Below are positions 13,556-19,280 of a stretch of DNA of 41,328 nt, in pieces. Origin of the DNA: a virus. A program made the position numbers and the translations under genes. Positions within the stretch are counted from its first letter, which is position 1. The number at the start of each line of letters is the position of its first letter. The notes under the pieces are model-generated. The model searched no databases. It had not been told where the DNA came from and was given only the letters and a program-made list of their open reading frames with translations. Where the stretch lies: positions 1 to 41,328 of the IMG/VR virus record IMGVR_UViG_3300048556_000776, one strand, 5' to 3'.

Positions 13556-13583
13556 TGCAATTATCTGACTTTCAACGACTTAG
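13556..13583 (+). repeat. Fixed-orientation element, copy 6
   Basis: TGCAATTATCTGACTTTCAA then CGACTTAG. The TTA at 13580 is the stop codon of the minus-strand gene at 13580-13888. The flank ACAATTCTACTTTTGC (13530-13545) is shared with copy 8. Confidence 0.75.
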
Positions 13584-13888
13584 AACACAAGAGGATCGGG
13601 CAATGAATTAGGAGTTGCGAACCAATCGTTTTCGTCAATTACTTCGCCGTTTAGTACAGGCTCGAATTTGAACTGCGAAACATTAGCATTGGCTATGCCG
13701 TTGACGCGTTCGCGTGTGGTCGGAGTATTCCAGCCCGCAAGTGACCAACGCACAAGCCCGTCGGCGTCACGCTTTACAATTGCGTTACCATGCAACCAAA
13801 CGGTTTGCCCGTCTGTCTCGGTGTTTCCGACTTTTAAGGATGTGCCAGCATTGAAGGCGTTTCTGATTTGTTCTGTAACTTTTCTCAT
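13580..13888 (-). CDS. Conserved hypothetical phage protein
   Basis: 102 residues. MRKVTEQIRNAFNAG, VGNTETDGQTVWLHGNAI and GWNTPTTRERVNGI follow a pattern seen in small proteins of many phages (K-rich N-terminus, NTxTDGxxxxLHGNxIA, GWxTxTTRERLN). Its role is not known. It has its own promoter and ends inside copy 6 of the repeated element. Confidence 0.75.
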   Translation of the reverse strand: MRKVTEQIRNAFNAGTSLKVGNTETDGQTVWLHGNAIVKRDADGLVRWSLAGWNTPTTRERVNGIANANVSQFKFEPVLNGEVIDENDWFATPNSLPDPLVF

Positions 13889-13895
13889 ATCTTTA

Positions 13896-13923
13896 TTATT
13901 AAGGATTTTGTGTGATTATGCAA
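13896..13923 (-). promoter_or_regulatory. TTGCAT-type leaderless promoter
   Basis: Minus strand: TTGCAT (13918-13923), 16 bp, TAATAA (13896-13901), 7 bp, ATG. The -35 box overlaps the stop codon of the gene at 13916. Confidence 0.55.
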
Positions 13924-14125
13924 GCGGAAAAAAGGAAAAAAAGAGTTTTTGTGCAAGTAGATTTTGCGCCCGCTCTTCAGCTTCTTTTTCTTGTTGCTCT
14001 AGTTCTTCAATCTCTAGTTCTGCCTGAAGCACTGCTATTTGAGATTGAATATGCCCAGCGTCTGCATCAAACGCATGATCTTTTATGAATTGCTCTAATT
14101 TACTGATTTCTTTTTTTATGTTCAT
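13916..14125 (-). CDS. Coiled-coil hypothetical protein
   Basis: 69 residues, leaderless with perfect spacing. After MNIKKEISKLEQFIKDHAF comes a long Glu- and Gln-rich helix (LEIEELEQQEKEAEERAQ), then a hydrophobic tail ending FFSFFPLA. A coiled coil with a C-terminal membrane-touching tail is possible. No family is known. Confidence 0.6.
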   Translation of the reverse strand: MNIKKEISKLEQFIKDHAFDADAGHIQSQIAVLQAELEIEELEQQEKEAEERAQNLLAQKLFFSFFPLA

Positions 14126-14131
14126 GATATA

Positions 14132-14160
14132 ACTATATAAAATTTTTTATTTAATTGCAA
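14132..14160 (-). promoter_or_regulatory. TTGCAA-type leaderless promoter
   Basis: Minus strand: TTGCAA (14155-14160), 17 bp, TATAGT (14132-14137), 6 bp, ATG at 14125. Confidence 0.78.
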
Positions 14161-14178
14161 GCTAAAAGTGAAATTATT

Positions 14179-14364
14179 TTACTCCCATTCAGAATGAAAG
14201 CCCCAGTCAATGTCGGGCTGCTCGTCGAACTCTCGCAAGGCAAGCTCGTCTTGTAGTTGCCCAAGTTCGTTGCGTATTGCAACGCGTTGAGAGTCGCTAA
14301 GTATGCACTCAGCGAGGGCGGTTTGTAGTGTGAGTATTTCCCTTTGTATTTCTTTTGTAGTCAT
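14179..14364 (-). CDS. Small helical protein, paralogue of 15013-15207 product
   Basis: 61 residues. MTTKEIQREILTLQ matches MTEEQIQREIRLDKLQ at 15207, and their promoters are nearly identical too (TAGGTT-ATAGRT-ATG). Both are coiled-coil-like, so a gene-plus-promoter duplication is likely. Function is unknown. Confidence 0.62.
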   Translation of the reverse strand: MTTKEIQREILTLQTALAECILSDSQRVAIRNELGQLQDELALREFDEQPDIDWGFHSEWE

Positions 14365-14370
14365 ACCTAT

Positions 14371-14399
14371 AACCTAACAAGTAAACCTTGAAAAGTCAA
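14371..14399 (-). promoter_or_regulatory. Leaderless promoter
   Basis: Minus strand: TTGACT (14394-14399), 17 bp, TAGGTT (14371-14376), ATAGGT, ATG at 14364. Confidence 0.8.
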
Positions 14400-14451
14400 G
14401 AAAAACTTTCAACTATTTTATTGTACAATTCTATCGCGCCCCACCCAGTCT

Positions 14452-14478
14452 CGCAATTATCTGACTAACAGTGACTTA
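14452..14478 (+). repeat. Fixed-orientation element, copy 7
   Basis: CGCAATTATCTGACTAACAG then TGACTTA, with flank ACTATTTTATTGTACAATTC shared with copy 8. The last codons and stop of the minus-strand gene at 14465 are made from it. Confidence 0.7.
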
Positions 14479-14740
14479 GGTAATCGTCTATGTCGTCAAA
14501 GTTTGCATATGAAAAAGGTGTGCTTCGCTGCCTTGTGCCACTATCGTAGGCGGATTGTGCATCTTCTAGTATTCCGAGCTTCTTGAGATAGGATATTGCA
14601 CCTTTGTCGTAGAATGGTACACCATGATACCCTAGTGTCCAGGCGTAGTCAATTGCCTTTTCAGGGTCATCATCTAAGTAGGCATTCTTAGCGATCTTGC
14701 CTGATTCTCTCATTTTAGATTCTAATCTTGTATAACTCAT
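14465..14740 (-). CDS. Hypothetical protein, second gene of a pair
   Basis: 91 residues, coupled to the upstream gene by a one-base overlap. It has MSYTRLESKMRESGKIAKNA, then AIDYAWTLGYHGVPFYDKG and an acidic C-terminus. No family is recognised. The C-terminal codons run into copy 7 of the repeat, so this end of the protein may have been remodelled by it. Confidence 0.6.
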   Translation of the reverse strand: MSYTRLESKMRESGKIAKNAYLDDDPEKAIDYAWTLGYHGVPFYDKGAISYLKKLGILEDAQSAYDSGTRQRSTPFSYANFDDIDDYLSHC

Positions 14741-14979
14741 TACTTAGCCTTTCTTGCTTTGTAGATTACCGCTTGGTATGCCTTGCGAGCTTCTTGCACT
14801 GCATGGAGAGCGTCGAGGATTGCCATGCCTTGAGTGATGGTCAAGGTTTGGTCGCCTTCGGTGTTGGTTGACTCGGCAAGGAAGTTGAGGTTGCCTTCAG
14901 CTTTAGACAGGGCAAGCCCTAGGTCAAGCTCCGTTCTTACTTCTTTCCTTATTTCTTCTTTAGTTTGTGTCATTGTCAT
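14740..14979 (-). CDS. Hypothetical protein, paralogue of 12925-13137 product
   Basis: 79 residues. LDLGLALSKAEGNLNFLAE and TLTITQGMAILDALHAVQ parallel the gene at 12925. Entirely helical, with a lysine-rich end. Its promoter places transcription start next to ATG 14979. Confidence 0.62.
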   Translation of the reverse strand: MTMTQTKEEIRKEVRTELDLGLALSKAEGNLNFLAESTNTEGDQTLTITQGMAILDALHAVQEARKAYQAVIYKARKAK

Positions 14980-14987
14980 ATGTGTAT

Positions 14988-15016
14988 ATACTAGGTTAGT
15001 TGATGTTAAAAGTCAA
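14988..15016 (-). promoter_or_regulatory. Near-leaderless promoter overlapping a stop codon
   Basis: Minus strand: TTGACT (15011-15016), 17 bp, TAGTAT (14988-14993), 8 bp, ATG. The TGA in the -35 box is the stop of the gene at 15013. Confidence 0.78.
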
Positions 15017-15207
15017 GCGTTTCTTTCGACTGATTTCCATCCGAAAGCTTTTACTTTGTCTTGATGGCGGGCTTGTGGCAACATTGCCTCGAGTTCAGCA
15101 ATGCGGGCGAACTTCCAATCTATCTCGCTTTGATCCATTTTACCTTTCCACATTTGCATTTGTAGTTTGTCTAATCTTATTTCTCTTTGTATTTGTTCTT
15201 CTGTCAT
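15013..15207 (-). CDS. Small helical protein, paralogue of 14179-14364 product
   Basis: 64 residues: MTEEQIQREIRLDKLQMQMW, then a helix IDWKFARIAELEAMLPQ, and a basic tail. Paralogous with the gene at 14179 in sequence start and in promoter. Function is unknown. Confidence 0.62.
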   Translation of the reverse strand: MTEEQIQREIRLDKLQMQMWKGKMDQSEIDWKFARIAELEAMLPQARHQDKVKAFGWKSVERNA

Positions 15208-15213
15208 ATCTAT

Positions 15214-15242
15214 AACCTATCAATCCTTTCTTGTTTTGTCAA
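15214..15242 (-). promoter_or_regulatory. Leaderless promoter
   Basis: Minus strand: TTGACA (15237-15242), 17 bp, TAGGTT (15214-15219), ATAGAT, ATG at 15207. Confidence 0.82.
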
Positions 15243-15250
15243 ACTTTATT

Positions 15251-15328
15251 TTACTTTTTTTTAGCTATTACAAATGCTAGTAAAATCTTTTCTCTTTCAG
15301 TTAGTTGTGTTGTATCAATCTTTATCAT
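15251..15328 (-). CDS. 25-aa peptide with exact leaderless promoter
   Basis: It reads MIKIDTTQLTEREKILLAF and then a short lysine-rich end. The size would be dismissed were it not for a promoter with the same geometry as its neighbours (17 bp, 6 bp). First gene of the minus-strand block. Confidence 0.5.
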   Translation of the reverse strand: MIKIDTTQLTEREKILLAFVIAKKK

Positions 15329-15334
15329 ATAAAC

Positions 15335-15363
15335 AACATAGCAACAAAATGACTAAAAGTCAA
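15335..15363 (-). promoter_or_regulatory. Leaderless promoter
   Basis: Minus strand: TTGACT (15358-15363), 17 bp, TATGTT (15335-15340), 6 bp, ATG at 15328. Confidence 0.75.
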
Positions 15364-15414
15364 GAAAAACTTTAAACTATTTTATTGCACAATTCTACTT
15401 TTGCTAGGGCAATT

Positions 15415-15443
15415 GCACAATTATATGACTATAAGCAACTTAC
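15415..15443 (+). repeat. Fixed-orientation element, copy 8
   Basis: GCACAATTATATGACTATAA then GCAACTTAC. It lies in the divergent gap between the promoters of the genes at 15328 (minus) and 15518 (plus). Confidence 0.7.
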
Positions 15444-15482
15444 AACAACATGAAAAAAACTTTAATTTTTTTTTAAAAACAC

Positions 15483-15511
15483 TTGACTTTTACAGAAAAT
15501 TTTCTTATATT
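15483..15511 (+). promoter_or_regulatory. Leaderless promoter
   Basis: TTGACT (15483-15488), 17 bp, TATATT (15506-15511), 6 bp, ATG at 15518. Confidence 0.8.
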
Positions 15512-15517
15512 TAGAGC

Positions 15518-15694
15518 ATGATTAAGATTGAGAAAAACGAAAACATTTCACGCTTTTGGAACATCTTCGCCTTCGGCAAGTTCGTCAAGGAGATCGAAGG
15601 ACGAACCAAAGCATTCAACTATGCCAAGACTCTTGCACAAGAGAATGACCAAAAGTTTTTGGTTGATCACAAAAAAAGAATCATTGAGGCTTGA
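15518..15694 (+). CDS. 58-aa basic hypothetical protein, leaderless
   Basis: MIKIEKNENISRFWNIFAFG, then a basic helical region. The longer frame that overlaps it (15528-15716) has a Ser/Arg-rich, implausible sequence. The TGA stop is inside the next -35 box, a pattern used elsewhere here, which adds support. No known family. Confidence 0.6.
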   Translation: MIKIEKNENISRFWNIFAFGKFVKEIEGRTKAFNYAKTLAQENDQKFLVDHKKRIIEA

Positions 15695-15719
15695 CATTAC
15701 AACCCAACTATACTAGATT
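15691..15719 (+). promoter_or_regulatory. Promoter overlapping a stop codon
   Basis: TTGACA (15691-15696), 17 bp, TAGATT (15714-15719), 8 bp, ATG at 15728. Confidence 0.8.
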
Positions 15720-15727
15720 ATATAACT

Positions 15728-16015
15728 ATGGATAACATCGAAAGAATTCGTTTAGCAGTAGAAAACGCCAAGCAAGGTTACCGCCTCGCTCCTAGATTTG
15801 CATCATTGCAAGAAGAACTACAAGAAGAGATTCAAGCGGAAGAGCTTGTAGTCAATCATGGTTTGCTTCAAGCAAGTGATAATGACATCAAGGAAGAACA
15901 CGCTTCTCTTGAGTCAGTCGAGCATGACAAGGATGATGTCGATTATGACATGGATGAGAACGAGGTTGACATGGCTTCTCTCAGTCCTGCAATGCGTGAG
16001 ATCTTCGGAGAATGA
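15728..16015 (+). CDS. Acidic hypothetical protein
   Basis: 95 residues: a basic helical start (MDNIERIRLAVENAKQGY), then a very acidic, likely disordered middle (HDKDDVDYDMDENEVDM) and a short C-terminal helix LSPAMREIFGE. Such an acidic linker with a terminal recognition helix may tether a partner. No family is recognised. ATGA overlap with the next gene. Confidence 0.6.
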   Translation: MDNIERIRLAVENAKQGYRLAPRFASLQEELQEEIQAEELVVNHGLLQASDNDIKEEHASLESVEHDKDDVDYDMDENEVDMASLSPAMREIFGE

Positions 16016-16245
16016 AGCAGTTACCTAAACGCAACAAAGCCGAAACATCATTCCGTTGGGTTATGTTCGGGCAAGCAGGGCAAGTCCTGTTTGCCTTGAT
16101 CGACCCTAAGAATTGGATGCTTAAACCAAACTCGTACTTCGTTAGCGAGTCATTCATTCAAGCTAACTTGACAAGACTCAAGAACATATCGAGACAAGTC
16201 GAAGGCAAGACAAAGGTTCTCTTGTTGGAGGAGGGTGTGGCATAG
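16012..16245 (+). CDS. Small hypothetical protein
   Basis: 77 residues, basic, with a Trp- and Phe-containing core (SFRWVMFGQAGQVLFALIDP). It overlaps the acidic protein's gene by 4 bp, so the basic/acidic pair could form a complex. The stop codon lies in a GC-rich hairpin. Confidence 0.58.
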   Translation: MKQLPKRNKAETSFRWVMFGQAGQVLFALIDPKNWMLKPNSYFVSESFIQANLTRLKNISRQVEGKTKVLLLEEGVA

Positions 16246-16342
16246 CACCCCTCCCCCCTCCCCGCCTTGCTCGCATACTAACCCACCCCATTTTCCAAAA
16301 AAAACCACTAGCCACTTTCTGACAAAGTGGTGGGGGGTACTA
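16230..16342 (+). terminator. GC-rich structured gap ending the early region
   Basis: GGAGGGTG pairs with CACCCCTCC across the stop codon of the preceding gene. A run of about 20 pyrimidines follows. Further on, CCACTTT/AAAGTGG (about 16313-16331) is nested inside a CCCACCCC/GGTGGGG pairing. A compound terminator at the early/late boundary is the simplest reading. Confidence 0.55.
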
Positions 16343-16415
16343 TTTTTCAATATTTGCATTGTTTAAAATATTTTAAATTATTTGCTTGAATAAAAAAATA
16401 ACCGACCCCTATTTG

Positions 16416-16422
16416 GTGTAAA
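16416..16422 (+). promoter_or_regulatory. Late motif GTGTAAA, 7 bp before ATG
   Basis: GTGTAAA, then exactly 7 bp, then ATG 16430. No TTGACA-type box is present. First gene of the late region. Confidence 0.65.
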
Positions 16423-16429
16423 GCAAAGT

Positions 16430-16624
16430 ATGAAAAAAGTTGAGTTTTATAATGTAAAAAAGAAGACTAAAGTTCAGATAGCCGCCGAACTAGTCAAAAA
16501 GAAAACTTATCAAATGGTTACTAAGGGAGGGAAGACATCTAAGCGTTATGCGCTTAAAGCCGTGGATGAAGATGGAACTAAATTAACAAAATTTTGCAGC
16601 AAAGCAGATTACGACAAACTTTAA
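16430..16624 (+). CDS. Small basic phage protein (DEDGTKLTKF type)
   Basis: 64 residues. The C-terminal ALKAVDEDGTKLTKFCSKAD resembles the end of short proteins found in marine phages (xDEDGTKLTRFVSKxDY). Basic overall; function is unknown. It is coupled to the oxygenase gene by TAATG. Confidence 0.65.
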   Translation: MKKVEFYNVKKKTKVQIAAELVKKKTYQMVTKGGKTSKRYALKAVDEDGTKLTKFCSKADYDKL

Positions 16625-17211
16625 TGTCTTTTTACGAACTTAGTGATTTCCCTCAATTAACTGAGTTAGTCGAAAATTGGAAAACTATTAAAGAGGAATC
16701 TTCGCGCCTCGACAATTATAACTTAAATATAAATAGAGTTAATAAAGATCATGAAGTTGTAGCTGAAGAAATATTAAAAAAAATTAAATTAAATAAAAAA
16801 AATGGATGGGTTGATGGGTGGAATAACAAAGGCGAGGTAAATAAAAGCTGGATTCAATATGGATTAATTATTCATGATAAAGAAGTACCGCACAGTAATA
16901 TGCCAAAAACTATAAAGTTATTAAAAAAAATAAAAGGAATAAAAGTTGCGGCACTAAACATACTAAAAGGTGAATCAATATTAGGAACTCACACTCATCC
17001 AGAAATGGTTACAGAAAAATTGGCGCAAATGCACATCTCTCTTGACGCGCCAGAGCCGATGCAATCATATCTTTGCGTTAATGGAGATTTTTTTGAACAT
17101 AAAACTGGCAATTATGTAATATTTAACGGAGCCTATCCTCATTTTGCTATAAACGCAGGAAAAAAAGATAGAATAATTTTATATTTAGAGTTTAAAAAAA
17201 ATAAATTATAA
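16624..17211 (+). CDS. Aspartyl/asparaginyl beta-hydroxylase-like 2OG-Fe(II) oxygenase
   Basis: 195 residues from ATG 16624; a longer frame from 16594 would overlap the previous gene needlessly. Near residues 120-190 are LGTHTHPE, QSYLCVNGDFFEH and AYPHFAINAGKKDRIILYLEF. This matches the AspH family: the first iron-binding His in the HTHPE-like segment, the second in PHFAxN, and an Arg for 2-oxoglutarate in DRIIL. Such enzymes hydroxylate Asp or Asn in proteins. The target here is unknown; a virion or host protein is possible because the gene sits in the late region. Confidence 0.8.
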   Translation: MSFYELSDFPQLTELVENWKTIKEESSRLDNYNLNINRVNKDHEVVAEEILKKIKLNKKNGWVDGWNNKGEVNKSWIQYGLIIHDKEVPHSNMPKTIKLLKKIKGIKVAALNILKGESILGTHTHPEMVTEKLAQMHISLDAPEPMQSYLCVNGDFFEHKTGNYVIFNGAYPHFAINAGKKDRIILYLEFKKNKL

Positions 17212-17213
17212 TA

Positions 17214-17810
17214 TTATACAGAACCTGTGGGGAATGCTGCAGAAGAAACTCCAGCAACATCTGCACAACTTGTGACTTTAACAGTAAAGTCGTGAACATT
17301 TAATCCTGAGTCAGGTAAGTCAACATTTACTTGGAATACAAAATCACCAGAACCAGTATTCAAGTCTAAAGCATGAGTTAAGTGAATTGATTTGTTTTTA
17401 TAATAGTCTTCGGGTTCGCCGCTATGATAGATATGAAAATTTTGCACTTTTTCCCAAGTTGGACTCACTCCAGCTCCTGTAAATGCTATATTTGCATCCC
17501 CAGAGAATACTCCGCTTCCAGTTGCCGACTGGTTTAAGTTGATATCCCAATCTAAAATATAATCACCAGAATACAAAGTTAAAGCGTCAACTGTATTCAG
17601 ATCTCCTGTAGTCCCTTCGCCAGATCCACCTATGACAGAATCATCATCGAAAATAGCCTGTCTAACTCCTAATAATTGACCTCCAAGATATTTTGGCTCA
17701 ATTGACTTTGTTGCCATTGTGGTTCCGTCTCCAACAATTACAGGAACTCTGGAGTAAGAATTAATGTCTGATCCTGACGCTGTTAAAAGTTCTGATATTT
17801 TAGTACCCAT
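17214..17810 (-). CDS. Tail fibre-associated structural protein
   Basis: 198 residues. The N-terminus MGTKISELLTASGSDINSYS is like that of the other fibre genes in this window (KISDLTxLSxxEL). The rest is Gly-, Thr- and Asp-rich beta sequence with no catalytic motif. It has the late motif 7 bp before ATG. It converges on the oxygenase gene with only 2 bp between the stops. The shared N-terminal anchor suggests it is mounted on the same virion site as its relatives. Confidence 0.6.
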   Translation of the reverse strand: MGTKISELLTASGSDINSYSRVPVIVGDGTTMATKSIEPKYLGGQLLGVRQAIFDDDSVIGGSGEGTTGDLNTVDALTLYSGDYILDWDINLNQSATGSGVFSGDANIAFTGAGVSPTWEKVQNFHIYHSGEPEDYYKNKSIHLTHALDLNTGSGDFVFQVNVDLPDSGLNVHDFTVKVTSCADVAGVSSAAFPTGSV

Positions 17811-17817
17811 AATATGG

Positions 17818-17824
17818 TTTACAC
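17818..17824 (-). promoter_or_regulatory. Late motif GTGTAAA, 7 bp before ATG
   Basis: Minus strand: GTGTAAA, 7 bp, ATG 17810. Confidence 0.65.
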
Positions 17825-17829
17825 TACTT

Positions 17830-19074
17830 TCAGCATATTTCTACCTCTAAAGTTTCTCCGCCCTCTGTGTTTATTTGAGTCCCATTTTCTCTAAGTAAGC
17901 TGCATAAGTCTATTTCAATTGATTCGCCGCAAGTTTCTATATCTAAATATACTCCATCTTCAGTATAAATTGGAAATTCATCTTCTTGTAGTAAGCTACA
18001 GAAATCAGGACACAATTCAACATCTATCGTTTGATTATCTTCTGCATTAAGGCTATCACCATTTTCTTGGGCTATAGAACATATATTAAAAACATTAACA
18101 GATCTAGATACTGTACTAAAACCTCCATCAAAATCAGTCACGCTATAAACAACTGAATAATTATTTAATATAGATGTATCTACTGTATTTTCTATAGTTA
18201 TTCTGTTTGTAATATCACCATCGTCTTTATCAAACGCAACTGCACCTGCATCAATATAAGTCGATCCTTGAGGTGCATTGACTATAGGGCTACCAAGCAA
18301 ACTAATAACAGGAGGGTTATTAATAACAACTACAGTTCTACTTACAGATGATGTCAACCCACCAGAATCAGTTACCTGATAAGATACTTCATATACTCCG
18401 TTAACATTAGTATTCACGTTACTTGTTGTAATTATTGAGCTGGTTAAATCTCCGTCTTCAGGATCGTTTGCCGTTGCGCCTGCATCATTATAGGGCACTC
18501 CATTAAAATTTTGCACAAAACTGCTTCCAATAACCGTTATGGTCGGCGGCTCATTCCATTCCACATTGACCGTTACTTCCATACTTTCCCTTCCAGCGTA
18601 ATTATCAGCAAAAACAGTAAACGCTATTTCAATATCATCTCCAGCACTATAACCTAAATCACCTAAATTAATAGTACCTTGCAATAATCCTGTATTAGAA
18701 TTAAATGTAAGACCAGCAGGATAATTAATAGCAATATATAAAAATGGATAATTAATATCACCAATCATATTATCAGCTACAATTTGATAAGAAAAATTAA
18801 ATTCTCTACTATTAGTTTCAATATTAATAATTGAATCAGATGTTATGTTAGGAGGTGTTGCTTTAACTATTCCTCTAAATTCAGAAAACCGATAGGTTTT
18901 GAAGGTACTTCCCTCAGGAGCCAGTAACCCAATAGATGTACCTTGATCGTTAAGTTCATTCGGCATCTTATATGGCGCGCTCCATCCAGCAATACTGGAT
19001 GTACTAACTTTTTTAGAATTATTTTCTAAAAAACCACTAATTTCAGAAAACTTTATTTCCCCTTGGTCAAACAT
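17830..19074 (-). CDS. Adhesin-like fibre protein with Ig-like repeats
   Basis: 414 residues. After an N-terminal anchor (GEIKFSEISGFLENN, and later YRFSEFRGIV), residues ~75-170 resemble a cadherin-like putative-Ig domain. Two DUF5011/HYR-like domains follow, each with IxxxGS, then YxDAGAxAxDxxDGDxT and VSYxVTDSxGxxSSVSRTVxV. The end has two or three short repeats of CxLLxExxxxIxTExGxxLxIExC. These domains bind carbohydrates or proteins on cell surfaces in other systems, so a receptor-binding role is likely. Confidence 0.72.
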   Translation of the reverse strand: MFDQGEIKFSEISGFLENNSKKVSTSSIAGWSAPYKMPNELNDQGTSIGLLAPEGSTFKTYRFSEFRGIVKATPPNITSDSIINIETNSREFNFSYQIVADNMIGDINYPFLYIAINYPAGLTFNSNTGLLQGTINLGDLGYSAGDDIEIAFTVFADNYAGRESMEVTVNVEWNEPPTITVIGSSFVQNFNGVPYNDAGATANDPEDGDLTSSIITTSNVNTNVNGVYEVSYQVTDSGGLTSSVSRTVVVINNPPVISLLGSPIVNAPQGSTYIDAGAVAFDKDDGDITNRITIENTVDTSILNNYSVVYSVTDFDGGFSTVSRSVNVFNICSIAQENGDSLNAEDNQTIDVELCPDFCSLLQEDEFPIYTEDGVYLDIETCGESIEIDLCSLLRENGTQINTEGGETLEVEIC

Positions 19075-19241
19075 GGGAATTCTTTTTCTATTATTTTAAT
19101 TAATGGCTTAAGGTTCCCAGATTTTATGTAGTCTGCAGGATAAGCTCCTTTTAACTTCTTATTTGGTTCTCCTAACCACATAGCCGCATCACGCGGACCT
19201 AAGTGCTCGCATAATCTTTGGAAAATTTGAAATTTATTCAT
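19053..19241 (-). CDS. MbcA/ParS/Xre-type toxin-binding domain protein
   Basis: 62 residues. RDAAMWLGEPNKKLKGAYPADYIKSGN with a following LIKII helix fits the DUF2384 domain: an AxxWLxxPNxxLxGxxPxDYI pattern usually found at the C-terminus of MbcA/ParS/Xre antitoxins. No helix-turn-helix part and no toxin gene lie beside it. It overlaps the adhesin gene and has a late motif 8 bp before ATG, so it is made late. It may bind a host RES-type toxin or serve another role. Confidence 0.6.
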   Translation of the reverse strand: MNKFQIFQRLCEHLGPRDAAMWLGEPNKKLKGAYPADYIKSGNLKPLIKIIEKEFPCLTKGK

Positions 19242-19249
19242 TATAATTA

Positions 19250-19265
19250 ATTACACTAGTGTAAA
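19250..19265 (+). promoter_or_regulatory. Divergent late promoter in palindrome TTACACTAGTGTAA
   Basis: A perfect 14-bp palindrome (19251-19264) contains GTGTAAT on the minus strand (19250-19256, 8 bp before the ATG at 19241) and GTGTAAA on the plus strand (19259-19265, 15 bp before ATG 19281). Back-to-back late motifs would serve both genes. Confidence 0.65.
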
Positions 19266-19280
19266 ATATATTTAAATAAC

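Noticed and set aside
15528-15716. 62-codon plus-strand frame overlapping 15518-15694
   Set aside because: Ser/Arg/Pro-rich sequence without initiation signals; the 58-codon frame at 15518 has the exact promoter spacing.
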